A stretch of DNA of 61,550 nt from Clostridia bacterium. GTDB taxonomy: Bacteria; Bacillota; Clostridia; RGIG7378. Under the pieces are notes generated by a model that saw nothing but the letters and a program-made list of their open reading frames with translations, did no database searches and was not told the origin of the DNA. The translations under genes were made by a program, and so were the position numbers. The DNA lies in contig JAFYSJ010000011.1 of NCBI GenBank assembly GCA_017559445.1, forward strand, positions 1 to 61,550, given 5' to 3'. Positions 25,800 to 35,516 of the stretch are shown one piece after another. The stretch's first letter is position 1. The number at the start of each line of letters is the position of its first letter.

Positions 25800-26513
25800 A
25801 TGTCTACACCCCATAATAGTGCTAACAAGGGCGATATCGCCAAGATCGTGCTTATGCCAGGAGATCCTCTCAGAGCACAGTATATTGCAGAGAACTTTTT
25901 AGAGAATCCAGTTTGCTTCAACAGAGTTAGAGGCATGCTTGGCTTCACAGGAACATATAAGGGCAAGACTGTTTCAGTTATGGGACACGGTATGGGTAAT
26001 GCTTCTATCGGTATTTATTCCTACGAGCTTTACCATCATTATGATGTAGATTGTATTATGAGAGTCGGTTCTGCTGGAGCCCTTCATGATGACCTTAAAC
26101 TTAAGGACATTATTTTGGCACAGGGTGCATGCACAGACTCTAATTACGCAGAGCAGTATGATTTGCCCGGCACATATTGCCCTATTGCAGACTTTGATAT
26201 GCTTCGCACAGCAGCAGATACAGCTGACGAGCTTGGCATTAAGTACATGGTAGGTAATGTTTCTGCATCTGACCACTTCTATTCTATGTATGAGCGTGGA
26301 GCAGATAAGTGGAAGGCCATGGGCGTTTTGGGATTGGAGATGGAGTCTGCGGCACTTTACATGAACGCAGCAGAGGCTCATAAGAGAGCTCTTACAATCC
26401 TTTCTATTTCCGACCATATTTACACAGGCGAACAGCTTTCACCTGAGGAGAGACAGGTAGGATTTAATAATATGATTAAGCTGGCATTAGAGACAGCAAT
26501 TAAATTAATTTGA
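25800..26513 (+). CDS. deoD: Purine-nucleoside phosphorylase, DeoD type
   Basis: DeoD splits purine nucleosides with phosphate to base and ribose 1-phosphate in purine salvage. The 237-residue hexameric-type protein has MPGDPLRAQYIAE near residue 18, GHGMGNASIGIYSYEL near 62, and VLGLEMESAALY near 176, with the ME pair that contacts ribose. ATG 25800 follows AAAGGAG. leuA starts 7 bp later, so they may share a transcript. Confidence 0.95.
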   Translation: MSTPHNSANKGDIAKIVLMPGDPLRAQYIAENFLENPVCFNRVRGMLGFTGTYKGKTVSVMGHGMGNASIGIYSYELYHHYDVDCIMRVGSAGALHDDLKLKDIILAQGACTDSNYAEQYDLPGTYCPIADFDMLRTAADTADELGIKYMVGNVSASDHFYSMYERGADKWKAMGVLGLEMESAALYMNAAEAHKRALTILSISDHIYTGEQLSPEERQVGFNNMIKLALETAIKLI

Positions 26514-26520
26514 GGAAAAC

Positions 26521-28059
26521 ATGTCCAAGATTATTCAGTTTACAGACGTAACATTAAGAGACGGAGAACAGACACCTGGCGTTAGCTTTAGTGTCAGAGA
26601 AAAAACAACAGTTGCATCATTACTTGAAAAGTTAGGCGTTAACTGCATCGAGGCAGGATTTGCATCTGCATCTGCCAGCGATATGGAGGCTATTGACAAG
26701 ATTGCCCGTCAGGCAAAGTCAAATACTACAGTTTGCTCCCTTGCTAGATGTAAGGTAGAGGATATCGATGCTGCAGCTAGAGCTTTAGCACATGCTTCTA
26801 AGCCTAAGATTCACATGATTATTGGCTGCTCTGACATTCACCTTAAGTATAAGTTTGGCACAACTCCTGAGGAGATGCTTAGACGTATTAAGAGCATCAT
26901 TAGCTATGGTGCTTCTACAGGTATGCAGATTCAGTTCTCTGCAGAGGATGCTACTAGAACAGATAGAGAATTTTTGAGGACAGTTTATTTGACTGCACTT
27001 GAAGCAGGTGCAGATATTATTAACATCACAGACACAGTTGGATATTGTCTACCTCATGAGTATGAGGACCTTGTTCGCAATGTTCGTTCTTGGGTAGGAG
27101 ATGACGTTCTCTTGAGCGTTCACTGCCATAATGATTTGGGCCTTGCTACAGCCAACTCTTTGGCTGGTATTAGAGGTGGTGCAGATATTGTAGAGTGTAC
27201 TCTTAACGCCATGGGCGAGAGAGCAGGAAACGCTTCATTGGAGGAGGTTGCCATTGCAATGCGTGTTCGTGCAGACCTTATGGATTACAAAGATACAATC
27301 AAGGCTAAGCATATCTATCCAATTTGTAAGGCTGTTGCCACATATTCAGGTCTTTCTGTAGGACATAACAAGCCAATTGTAGGTGATAACTGCTTTACAC
27401 ATCAGTCTGGTATTCACCAGAATAGCGTTCTTAAGAACCCTTCTACATACGAGTTGTTTAATCCAGGACTTATTGGTAGAACATCTGGCGGAGAACTTAT
27501 GCTTAGTAAGCTTTCCGGTAGACATGGTTTTGAGGAGAGACTTAAGGAGCTTGGCCATGAGTTGGCCAAGGAGGAGTTGGACGACGCATTTACAAGATTT
27601 ATGGCTCTTGCAGAGTTCCGTAAGACAGTTTCTGACAAGGAAATTTCTGCTATTGCACAGTCATATACTTCTAAGGTTAACCACACTTATGTGCTTAAGA
27701 ATTACCAGTCCATTTCTGGCAGCAATGCTATTACAACAGCTACAGTTAACATCGGAATGCCCGGTGGAGATGTGCTTAAGGCTGCAGCTGGAGACGGTCC
27801 TGTAGACGCTATCTTCCGCGCAATTGAAGAGGCCACAGGCTTTAGCATGAAGCTTAGATCCTTTGACGTTAAGGGCGTTGACGAAGGTAAGGACTCTCTT
27901 TGTGAGGTTAGACTTATTATGGAAAAGGACGGCAGAAGATTTATCGGCAGAGGTATTAGCGCCGACATGATCGCTGCTTCCGCACATGCTTACATGAATG
28001 CACTTAACAGAGCAGTGCAGGTTGTTGAAAGCTTTAAGGAGATTACAAGTTATGAATAA
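26521..28059 (+). CDS. leuA: 2-isopropylmalate synthase
   Basis: LeuA condenses acetyl-CoA with 2-oxoisovalerate, the first step to leucine. The 512-residue protein has the DRE-TIM metal-binding start TLRDGEQTPGVSF near residue 11, SVHCHNDLGLATAN near 199, FTHQSGIHQN near 292, and a C-terminal LeuA dimer domain (about 370-500) of the leucine-feedback type. Citramalate and homocitrate synthases are related, but length and domain order favour LeuA. Other leu genes are absent. It overlaps the next gene by 8 bp. Confidence 0.9.
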   Translation: MSKIIQFTDVTLRDGEQTPGVSFSVREKTTVASLLEKLGVNCIEAGFASASASDMEAIDKIARQAKSNTTVCSLARCKVEDIDAAARALAHASKPKIHMIIGCSDIHLKYKFGTTPEEMLRRIKSIISYGASTGMQIQFSAEDATRTDREFLRTVYLTALEAGADIINITDTVGYCLPHEYEDLVRNVRSWVGDDVLLSVHCHNDLGLATANSLAGIRGGADIVECTLNAMGERAGNASLEEVAIAMRVRADLMDYKDTIKAKHIYPICKAVATYSGLSVGHNKPIVGDNCFTHQSGIHQNSVLKNPSTYELFNPGLIGRTSGGELMLSKLSGRHGFEERLKELGHELAKEELDDAFTRFMALAEFRKTVSDKEISAIAQSYTSKVNHTYVLKNYQSISGSNAITTATVNIGMPGGDVLKAAAGDGPVDAIFRAIEEATGFSMKLRSFDVKGVDEGKDSLCEVRLIMEKDGRRFIGRGISADMIAASAHAYMNALNRAVQVVESFKEITSYE

Positions 28060-29326
28060 AAAGGCGATTTTGTGCCTGATTCTAGCATTTTTGTGCCTTA
28101 TTCTAGCATTTGTTCTTGATTTGATTGCATGTAATGGAGGAGATACTACTGACACATCAGGTGGTTCATCTGACTTTGTGTTTGATACTAATGTAGAATC
28201 CTTCGAAGGCATGACAGTTAAGTTTGGAGCATGGTGGAATATTGCATGGCCAGAGGAACCTCGAAATGAGGCAGAGGCACCTGTTGTAAATGCAATAAAT
28301 CAGCTTGAAAGTACTAAGGATGTTAACTTTGAGTACATTAAGATTGATTACGATAATTACTACAGCACTATTGTCGATTCTATCCAAAATGGAAATCCAG
28401 TGGCAGATTTGTTCTGGATTGAGTCAAGCAAACTAGATTATTTCCTTGAAAAAGAGTTGCTCATTCCCTTTAGCTACTCCACAGAGCTTGATTTGACAGA
28501 GAATAAGTGGGATCAGTTCTGTAACTTAAATTCCATTCAGTATGGTTACGTATATGGCGTATATTGGGGACAGTCTCTTCCAGGATACGTGCTTTATGTA
28601 AACACTGAGTATGTAGATATGGAGTCCGTTGAAAATGCTATTTCTCAGGGAACATGGAATTGGGATATGTTGTCTAGCTTGGCAATATCTGCTAAGGAAG
28701 TTGGAGCCAATGGTTTTGGTGGCGATTATTTAGAGGCAATGCTTGCCACAAATGGGGCAGACATTACAGATGTAATTAAAGCTAATGATCGTGCAACAGC
28801 TATGCTAAATTACATTCAGAAAATGGCAGCAGCTGGTGCTATTTACGAGGATGATAGCTTCTTCCAGGGTAATGCGGCATTTTATGTTGGTAAGGCCAAC
28901 GAAAAGACTGATTTAGATAGCAAGTATCACATAGTTACATTGCCTAAGGGCCCAGATGCTGAAGAGTATATTTCCATGACAACAGACTTTATGGTTCTTG
29001 TTATGGCAAAGGGTACCAAGTCATACTTTAATTTGGAAACAGCCCTTAACCTTTACACAGACATCATGTGGAAATATGACACAGAAACATATCCAAACCA
29101 CCAGTTAGAGGATGTTACTAACTTCTTCACAGCTGTTGGCACTAAGGTTTATGCCCAGAATATTAGGGATTATGATGAGGTAATTACACCATTTATGGAT
29201 GTGCTTTTGGATGGTAAAACATCCACATCTCAGCTTTTGGAAATGTTTAGATTGGAGTTTTCTAAGTATCCAGTTCCAGAAAAGACAACAGATCCAAGTA
29301 TTGATAAACCAGGTGATGTTGGATAA
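28052..29326 (+). CDS. Extracellular solute-binding lipoprotein, orphan, overlapping leuA
   Basis: The 424-residue protein has a signal peptide with lipobox LIAC (C27) and a family 1 binding-protein fold (VKFGAWWNIAWP near residue 58, GNAAFYVGKANEKT near 278). ATG 28052 lies in the leuA stop region (ATGAATAA), with AAGGAG upstream; the frame is open further upstream, but the signal peptide sets the start. The signal core repeats LCLILAF twice through a 21-bp tandem duplication. No permease or ATPase is adjacent, so partner and ligand are unknown. Confidence 0.85.
   Translation: MNKKAILCLILAFLCLILAFVLDLIACNGGDTTDTSGGSSDFVFDTNVESFEGMTVKFGAWWNIAWPEEPRNEAEAPVVNAINQLESTKDVNFEYIKIDYDNYYSTIVDSIQNGNPVADLFWIESSKLDYFLEKELLIPFSYSTELDLTENKWDQFCNLNSIQYGYVYGVYWGQSLPGYVLYVNTEYVDMESVENAISQGTWNWDMLSSLAISAKEVGANGFGGDYLEAMLATNGADITDVIKANDRATAMLNYIQKMAAAGAIYEDDSFFQGNAAFYVGKANEKTDLDSKYHIVTLPKGPDAEEYISMTTDFMVLVMAKGTKSYFNLETALNLYTDIMWKYDTETYPNHQLEDVTNFFTAVGTKVYAQNIRDYDEVITPFMDVLLDGKTSTSQLLEMFRLEFSKYPVPEKTTDPSIDKPGDVG
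28070..28111 (+). repeat. 21-bp tandem duplication in a signal peptide
   Basis: Units 28070-28090 and 28091-28111 differ by one base and each encodes LCLILAF in the lipoprotein signal core. The duplication lengthens the hydrophobic stretch by seven residues while keeping frame. Confidence 0.9.
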
Positions 29327-29335
29327 TAGCAAATG

Positions 29336-29364
29336 TTGACCGATTATGGTGGCTTTGTTAAAAT
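29336..29364 (+). promoter_or_regulatory. Promoter of the cysS operon
   Basis: TTGACC (29336-29341), a 17-base spacer and TAAAAT (29359-29364) lie 64 bases before cysS. A small TGGCCAATGGCCA palindrome follows in the leader. Confidence 0.7.
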
Positions 29365-29427
29365 TATTTAGTTGGCCAATGGCCATATTTTAGTTAATTC
29401 CTGCCTATGGCAGTTAGGAGAGAGAGT

Positions 29428-30819
29428 ATGAAGATTTACAATACACTTTCAAGACAAAAGGAAGAATTACAGCCTATTCAGGGCAATGATGTTCGCATGT
29501 ATTCCTGCGGACCAACAGTATATGGTTTCGCACATATTGGTAACATGCGTACTTATATCTTTATGGATTTGCTCCGTAGAGCACTTAAGTCCAATGGTTA
29601 CAACCTTACAGGTGTAATGAACATTACAGACGTAGGTCACCTTACATCTGACGGAGACGCAGGTGAGGATAAGATGGAGAAGGGCGCTCGTAGAGAGGGC
29701 AAGACTCCTTGGGAGATCGCAGAGTTTTACACAAATGCATTTATGGCAGACTGTGGTAGACTTCACATCGACATGCCCGAGATCACACCTAAGGCTACAG
29801 ATAACATTCAGGAGATGATTGATTACGTACAGGAGCTTGTTGCACTTGGTTACGGATATGAGACATCTGATGGTATTTACTTTGATATTGCTAAGTTCCC
29901 CAACTATGGTAAGTTGTCCGGAATTAACCTTGAGGACCAGAAGTCTGGTGCTAGAGTTGAGGTTAATGTGGAGAAGCGTAATCCAGCAGACTTCGCTTTG
30001 TGGAAGAAGGCTCCTAAGGAGCATATCATGCAGTGGCCCAGCCCCTGGGGAATGGGTTATCCAGGATGGCACATTGAGTGCTCAGTAATGTCACGTAAGT
30101 ACTTGGGTGAGTATTTTGACATTCACACAGGTGGCGTAGACCATATCCCGATTCACCACGAGAACGAGATTGCTCAGTCCGAGGCTATTAACGGTGGTAA
30201 TCCTGCTGTTAAGTATTGGATGCACAGTGAGTTCATGATGGTTAACAACGGCAAGATGTCTAAGAGCCTTGGCAATGTATGGACAGTTACAGATCTTGAG
30301 AAGATGGGCATTCCAGCAATGGCATTTAGATATTTCTGTTTGAACGCTCACTACAGAAACAAGCTTAACTATACAGAGGAGTCTATTAGAGCAGCAGTTA
30401 TTTCCTGTGGCAGATTCTACGAGGGCGCATATGCTCACAAGGGCAAGGATGGCGTTGTGGATGCAGAGGTTATTAACAAGGCATTGGCAGACTTCTTCGA
30501 GGCAGTTAACGATGACCTTAACGTACCTAAGGCACTTGGTATTGCATGGAACTTGATTAAGACAGATGTTAAGTCAGATGCAGTATGGCAGGCACTTGTT
30601 AAGATGGATGAGATTCTTGGCCTTGATCTTGCTGGCTACGAGCCACAGAAGGCTGAGGATGACCAGATTCCTGCAGAGGTTCAGGAGCTTTTGGACCAGA
30701 GAGCAGAGGCTCGTAAGTCTAAGAACTGGGCTCTTTCTGACGAAATTCGTAACAAGCTTTCCGACATGGGCTACGTAGTTAAGGATTCCGCAGAGGGACA
30801 GAAGCTGGAGAAGAAATGA
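29428..30819 (+). CDS. cysS: Cysteinyl-tRNA synthetase
   Basis: CysS charges tRNA-Cys. The 463-residue class I enzyme has the zinc cysteine C27 (YSCGPTVY), HIGN at 36-39, WHIECSVMS near 206, HHENEIAQSEA near 233, and KMSKS near 267. ATG 29428 after TAGGAGAG is the start; an in-frame upstream ATG at 29407 lacks a site and homology. It overlaps mrnC by the classic ATGA, opening a tRNA/rRNA operon. Confidence 0.97.
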   Translation: MKIYNTLSRQKEELQPIQGNDVRMYSCGPTVYGFAHIGNMRTYIFMDLLRRALKSNGYNLTGVMNITDVGHLTSDGDAGEDKMEKGARREGKTPWEIAEFYTNAFMADCGRLHIDMPEITPKATDNIQEMIDYVQELVALGYGYETSDGIYFDIAKFPNYGKLSGINLEDQKSGARVEVNVEKRNPADFALWKKAPKEHIMQWPSPWGMGYPGWHIECSVMSRKYLGEYFDIHTGGVDHIPIHHENEIAQSEAINGGNPAVKYWMHSEFMMVNNGKMSKSLGNVWTVTDLEKMGIPAMAFRYFCLNAHYRNKLNYTEESIRAAVISCGRFYEGAYAHKGKDGVVDAEVINKALADFFEAVNDDLNVPKALGIAWNLIKTDVKSDAVWQALVKMDEILGLDLAGYEPQKAEDDQIPAEVQELLDQRAEARKSKNWALSDEIRNKLSDMGYVVKDSAEGQKLEKK

Positions 30820-31253
30820 CATCAGGCTTCCGCAATCGCACATACACAGATTCAGAGTTGATTAATATGCCCACATCCTTTTTGGCATATATAGGAGACA
30901 CTGTTTTTGAGTTACATACTAGAACTAATACCATTACTCTTAAGGCTGGTAGCATTCAGGAGATTCACTGTGCCACAGTATCTCGTGTTAGGGCAGGAGC
31001 CCAGGCTGCAGCCGTAAGAGGGATGATGGATTTTTTGACAGAGGCAGAGCAGGATTTAGTTCGCAGAGCACGTAATGCCCACCAGGGTACGACAGCTAAG
31101 CATGCAACTAAAGCTGACTACAGATTAGCCACAGCATTTGAGTGTTTGCTCGGTTTCCTTTACTTAAAAGGTGATGACGAGAGACTTGCACAGATCATGA
31201 CTAAGGCAGATGAAATTATCGGCCAATTGCCGGCAAGGAGTGTAAATGGATAG
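30816..31253 (+). CDS. mrnC: Mini-ribonuclease III
   Basis: MrnC matures 23S rRNA in Firmicutes. The 145-residue protein is an RNase III catalytic domain without the double-strand-binding domain. It has AYIGDTVFELHTR at 24-36, with the acidic metal ligands, and ATAFECLLGFLYLKG near 106. It overlaps cysS by 4 bp and rlmB by 8 bp. The cysS-mrnC-rlmB order is standard. Confidence 0.93.
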   Translation: MTSGFRNRTYTDSELINMPTSFLAYIGDTVFELHTRTNTITLKAGSIQEIHCATVSRVRAGAQAAAVRGMMDFLTEAEQDLVRRARNAHQGTTAKHATKADYRLATAFECLLGFLYLKGDDERLAQIMTKADEIIGQLPARSVNG

Positions 31254-32136
31254 AAAGTATTCACAGGGTGGTAACAAGAAGGGTTCTGGTAAGCCAGCAT
31301 ATGGATCCAAGGGACCTGCACCTAAGTTTAAGAGCGGACCTAAGGGCGGTGCTAGACCAGCTCCTAAGGCACATACAACAAATGCTAGAGACAACTACGA
31401 GAGAGACGACCTTATTGAGGGCCGTAACCCTTGTTTGGAGGCACTTGAGGCAGGCCGTAGCATTAACAGAATTATGATTGCTAAGGGCACACATGATTCC
31501 ACAATTGCTAAGATTATGCACCTTGCTAAGGAAAGCCATATTCCACTTCAGGAAGTAGATCGTACAGCTTTGGACAAGATTTCCGTAGTAGGTTCTCACC
31601 AGGGCGTTATTGCCTTGGCTGCGGCTAAGGAATATTGCTCCGTAGACGATATTTTGAAGCGTGCTGAGAATTTGGGACATGCTCCATTTATCATCATTTT
31701 GGATGGTATTAACGACCCTAACAACTTTGGTGCAATTATTAGATCTGCAGAGTGCGCAGGCGTAGATGGTATCATCATTCCTGAGCGCAGATCTGTTCAG
31801 GTAACTCCTGTAGTTGCTAAGGTATCAGCAGGTGCATGCGAGCATATGATGATTGCTAGAGTTGTAAATATTTCTTCTACTATTCGCGAGCTTAAGGAAA
31901 AGGGCTTGTGGATTGTTGGTACAGACGGTTCTGCACCTCAGTACTACAAGGATGTAGATTACACAGCACCTATCGCTCTCATTATTGGTAGCGAGGGAGA
32001 GGGTATGAGCAGATTGGTTATGTCCAACTGCGATCATTTGGTTAAGATTCCTCTCAAGGGTAAGGTTAACTCCCTTAATGCAGCAACTGCAGCAGCTGTT
32101 GTTATGTTTGAGGCAGTTTCTCAGAGGAGCAACTAA
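31246..32136 (+). CDS. rlmB: 23S rRNA 2'-O-methyltransferase, RlmB/TrmH family
   Basis: This SPOUT methyltransferase uses SAM to methylate a ribose in 23S rRNA. The 296-residue protein has a basic Gly/Lys/Pro-rich start (about 45 residues), an L30e-like substrate domain, and SPOUT motifs DGINDPNNFGAIIRSAECAG near 151-170, IIGSEGEGMS near 245, and PLKGKVNSLNAATAAAVV near 268. ATG 31246 lies inside the end of mrnC. The family call is firm; the exact site (G2251 in RlmB) is inferred. Confidence 0.9.
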   Translation: MDRKYSQGGNKKGSGKPAYGSKGPAPKFKSGPKGGARPAPKAHTTNARDNYERDDLIEGRNPCLEALEAGRSINRIMIAKGTHDSTIAKIMHLAKESHIPLQEVDRTALDKISVVGSHQGVIALAAAKEYCSVDDILKRAENLGHAPFIIILDGINDPNNFGAIIRSAECAGVDGIIIPERRSVQVTPVVAKVSAGACEHMMIARVVNISSTIRELKEKGLWIVGTDGSAPQYYKDVDYTAPIALIIGSEGEGMSRLVMSNCDHLVKIPLKGKVNSLNAATAAAVVMFEAVSQRSN

Positions 32137-32939
32137 TGGTTATTTGGTCAGACAATATCCAAGAATATCTTGCAGGACTTGATGCTAAGGATCATTTGTC
32201 CAATGCAGGTACAATTTATTATCTAAAGGAGTTGTCTGACGAAAATGCAACTTATCCAGCTGGTGAAGGCGTAAATTTGCTGGCTAGAATAGGAGATGCA
32301 GTAGCTGTTATAAACGGCATGTCTTTGGAGATTGAATGTCCCTCGGTGGAAATTTGGCTCTTTGGAGATAATGGCCAGGACATGACAGATCTTGTGAATT
32401 GCCTGTTCCATAAATATGCTGGTGTTAGCTGTGAGTTTCACTGTTTCAACCAAGATGTTGTGGATTTCCTTGAGCAAAAGGGGGCAGAGACTTACGACGA
32501 AACATTGGAGTACGTAGGTCATGGCCTTAAGTTCAATCAGGCAGATGACATTCTCAAACTGACAGAGGAACATTTTGAAGTGTTAGCCCAGTCAGAGGAT
32601 GAGGATATTGCCATGTATTGTGGAGAGCTTCCACTTAGCGAAGGAAATTACGCAGTTTATGGCAAAATGGAGTGCGATTCTCCAATTACAATTTGTACAT
32701 TAGAATTTAACCATAATGGTTTTGCTGATTTGGTGGAGCCAATTTGGGTATATACGTCAACCAATTGTCGAAGAAATGGGTTGGCAAAGAGGTGCATAGG
32801 CCATGCTCTTTCAAATGTTGATGAGAATGTGTTGGTTATGTATCACATGGAGTCAGAGAATCAGTCATCTATTAAATTGGCTGAATCTTTGGGCCTTATC
32901 TTTAATAATAAATGTGTTTCATTGGCGGTGGATTTATGA
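32136..32939 (+). CDS. GNAT-family acetyltransferase-like protein
   Basis: The 267-residue protein has a poorly recognised N-terminal half and a C-terminal GNAT-like half. The acetyl-CoA-binding region is near VYTSTNCRRNGLAKRCIGHA, residues 207-226, which has the RxxGxA pattern. The usual terminal SIKLAESLGL motif is near 248. The start codon shares a base with the rlmB stop codon, and the gene overlaps the kinase gene by 4 bp. The acetyl acceptor is unknown. Confidence 0.75.
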   Translation: MVIWSDNIQEYLAGLDAKDHLSNAGTIYYLKELSDENATYPAGEGVNLLARIGDAVAVINGMSLEIECPSVEIWLFGDNGQDMTDLVNCLFHKYAGVSCEFHCFNQDVVDFLEQKGAETYDETLEYVGHGLKFNQADDILKLTEEHFEVLAQSEDEDIAMYCGELPLSEGNYAVYGKMECDSPITICTLEFNHNGFADLVEPIWVYTSTNCRRNGLAKRCIGHALSNVDENVLVMYHMESENQSSIKLAESLGLIFNNKCVSLAVDL

Positions 32940-33772
32940 AGAGAGCAGCTGTTATTCAGGATATTTCTGGTTTTGGCAAGTGCTCACTTACAATGTCACT
33001 GCCTGTCTTAAGTGCCTGCGGCGTAGAGGCTTGTCCTATGCCAACGGCAGTTTTGTCTACTCATACCAGCGAATTTACAAATTACACATATAGGGATTTG
33101 ACAGAGGATATGCCCAGCTACATTAAGCATTGGGCTTCTCTTGGTATTGAGTTTTCTTCTATTTACAGCGGTTATCTCGGCTCGCTTAAACAGGTTCAGA
33201 TTGTTTCTGATTTTGTAGATCAGTTTAGGAAAGAAAATACTTTTGTGCTTATTGATCCTTGCATGGGAGATGGCGGAGAACTGTATTCTGGTATTCCAGA
33301 TGAGATGATTCAGACAATGTTGGGCCTTTGCCATAAGGCGGATCTTATTGTTCCAAACATGACCGAGGCAGAGCTTATGCTTGGACTTCCTCACAGAACT
33401 GGAATTGTGGAGCCTGAGTATGGTGAAATGCTTGCAACTTTCCTTATGCTTAAGGGAATTAAGCGCGTTGCTGTAACAGGTATTCCTTATGGTAATAACA
33501 AAGTTGGTGTGTGGGTGTGCGATTCTGTTGCCAAGACATGCAGAAACATTGTTACAAATAGAGTGGATGGGTTTTTTTACGGAACAGGTGATTTGTTCGC
33601 ATGTAGTTTGTTAGCAGGTATCGAAAATGGCAAGACTATTTTGGAGGCTGCAGAAATTGCTTCTAAGATTACATCTTTGGCTGTTCATAAGACATCCGAG
33701 GCTGGAATTATTCCTAAAAATGGATTATTATTTGAGGGATGCATTCCGGACTTGATGAATTCTCTTTTGTAG
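32936..33772 (+). CDS. Pyridoxal/pyridoxine kinase-like protein (PfkB family)
   Basis: The 278-residue protein is a ribokinase-fold kinase closest by eye to PdxY/PdxK, which phosphorylate vitamin B6 vitamers. It starts AAVIQDISGFGKCSLT, has VLIDPCMGDGGELYSGI near 104 and the anion-hole region GTGDLFACSLLAGI near 218 with catalytic D221. Start ATG 32936 forms an ATGA overlap with the previous gene; an upstream in-frame ATG at 32912 is less likely. The substrate is inferred. Confidence 0.85.
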   Translation: MKRAAVIQDISGFGKCSLTMSLPVLSACGVEACPMPTAVLSTHTSEFTNYTYRDLTEDMPSYIKHWASLGIEFSSIYSGYLGSLKQVQIVSDFVDQFRKENTFVLIDPCMGDGGELYSGIPDEMIQTMLGLCHKADLIVPNMTEAELMLGLPHRTGIVEPEYGEMLATFLMLKGIKRVAVTGIPYGNNKVGVWVCDSVAKTCRNIVTNRVDGFFYGTGDLFACSLLAGIENGKTILEAAEIASKITSLAVHKTSEAGIIPKNGLLFEGCIPDLMNSLL

Positions 33773-33790
33773 AGGGGAAAGGAATTTTAT

Positions 33791-35500
33791 ATGAAATTAA
33801 AGCTTTATCAGATGGACCATATTACCGATATCAAGGATATGCTTACTAAGAGCTTAGCTCAGTTTAGCGATAGAAACTTGTTCTTGGTTAAGGATTCTCA
33901 CAATCAGCCTTACAGAGGCATTACTTACGCTCAGTATGGAGAAGATGTTCACGGTTTAGGCACAGCACTTGTGGCTCGTGGATATCAGGGTAAGAGAGTT
34001 GCTGTTCTTGGTGAGAACTGCTACGGCTGGACTGTTGGTTACATGGCAACAGTTACTGGCGTTGGTATTATTGTTCCCATCGACAAGGAGCTTCCAGCAG
34101 AGGAGATTGCCAACATGATCAGGCGCGCAGATGTGTCTGTTGTGATTTTCTCTGACAAGTATTTTGATAAGATCAAGGGTATTAAGGACGCATGTCCATC
34201 TGTATCCTTGTTTGTAAATATGGGTTCCAAGCAGGATCCGGATTTTGCCACAACATTGCTTAATGACCTTATTGCAGAGGGTAATGAGCTTATGGCACAG
34301 GGCAACATGGACTACATGAATGCCAAGATTGATCCATATGTAATGTCTGTATTGCTCTTTACATCTGGTACAACATCTGAGGCAAAGGCAGTAATGCTTA
34401 GCCACCACAACATTGTATCTAACCTTATGGCAATGGGTGCCATGGTAGACGTTAAGGGAGGCACATGCCTTTCTGTATTACCACTTCACCACACTTACGA
34501 GTGCACATGCGGATTCCTTTATTCCGTATATGGTGGATGTACAGTGGCATTCTGCGAGGGCCTTAGATATGTTCAGCAGAACATGGCAGAGGCTAAGGTT
34601 ACTTACGTTTTGACAGTACCATTGCTTGTTGAGACAATGTACAACAAGATTTGGGCAAATATTGATAAGAATGGCCTTCGCAAAAAGGTTGAGACTATTA
34701 TTAAGATGAACAATGCTAGCCGTAAGGTTGGAATCGACATGTCTCGTAAGCTTTTTAAGAAGATTCACGAGGCATTTGGCGGTGAGCTTGGACTCTTTGT
34801 CGTAGGCGCAGCTCCCATGAACCCAGAGGTTTCTAAGGGCTTGTACGACCTTGGCATTAGAGTTCGTCAGGGATACGGACTTACAGAATGTGCTCCAATT
34901 ATCGCTCTTGGTGCAGATACCTACTATAAGGATGAGGCTGTTGGATACCCAATTCCAGGAGTTGAGATTGAGATTTACAATCCTAATGAAGAGGGTTCCG
35001 GTGAGATCATCGCTAGAGGCGATAACATCATGCTTGGTTACTACGAGAATCAGGATGCAACAGATGCTGTTATTTACGATGGTTGGTTCCATACAGGTGA
35101 CGTTGGTCACAAGGATAAGGACGGATTTGTTTACATCACAGGTCGTTGTAAGAACATGATTCTTACTAAGAATGGTAAGAACGTTTATCCCGAAGAGATT
35201 GAGCCCATGGTTTTGGAGCTTGAGACAGTTAAGGAATGCGTTATCTTTGAAGAAAAGATGGACGATGGCGATGCTCGTATTGCATGTATGGTATATCCTA
35301 ACGTGGATGCCATTAAGGCCAAGTATTCCATTGAGGAGCCAACTAAGGAGCAGATGGAGAAAATCATATTTGATGAGATCAAGGAAAATGTTAACTCCAA
35401 GCTTGTTACTTACAAGGCTATCCGCAATGTAATCGTAAGAGAAACAGAATTTATTAAGACAACAACTCTTAAGATTAAGAGACATTTGATTAATCAATAA
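33791..35500 (+). CDS. AMP-forming acyl-CoA synthetase (long-chain fatty acid type)
   Basis: The 569-residue adenylate-forming enzyme activates a fatty acid with ATP and CoA. It has the ATP loop LLFTSGTTSEAKAVMLSH near 190, YGLTECAPI near 360, and GWFHTGDVGHKDKDGF near 432, and ends with the C-terminal lid. The loop reads TSEAKA where TGxPKG is common. No helix is seen, so it is likely cytoplasmic or peripheral. The gene follows the kinase gene by 18 bp and precedes pta by 16 bp. Confidence 0.88.
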   Translation: MKLKLYQMDHITDIKDMLTKSLAQFSDRNLFLVKDSHNQPYRGITYAQYGEDVHGLGTALVARGYQGKRVAVLGENCYGWTVGYMATVTGVGIIVPIDKELPAEEIANMIRRADVSVVIFSDKYFDKIKGIKDACPSVSLFVNMGSKQDPDFATTLLNDLIAEGNELMAQGNMDYMNAKIDPYVMSVLLFTSGTTSEAKAVMLSHHNIVSNLMAMGAMVDVKGGTCLSVLPLHHTYECTCGFLYSVYGGCTVAFCEGLRYVQQNMAEAKVTYVLTVPLLVETMYNKIWANIDKNGLRKKVETIIKMNNASRKVGIDMSRKLFKKIHEAFGGELGLFVVGAAPMNPEVSKGLYDLGIRVRQGYGLTECAPIIALGADTYYKDEAVGYPIPGVEIEIYNPNEEGSGEIIARGDNIMLGYYENQDATDAVIYDGWFHTGDVGHKDKDGFVYITGRCKNMILTKNGKNVYPEEIEPMVLELETVKECVIFEEKMDDGDARIACMVYPNVDAIKAKYSIEEPTKEQMEKIIFDEIKENVNSKLVTYKAIRNVIVRETEFIKTTTLKIKRHLINQ

Positions 35501-35516
35501 TACAAAGGAGAGAGAA

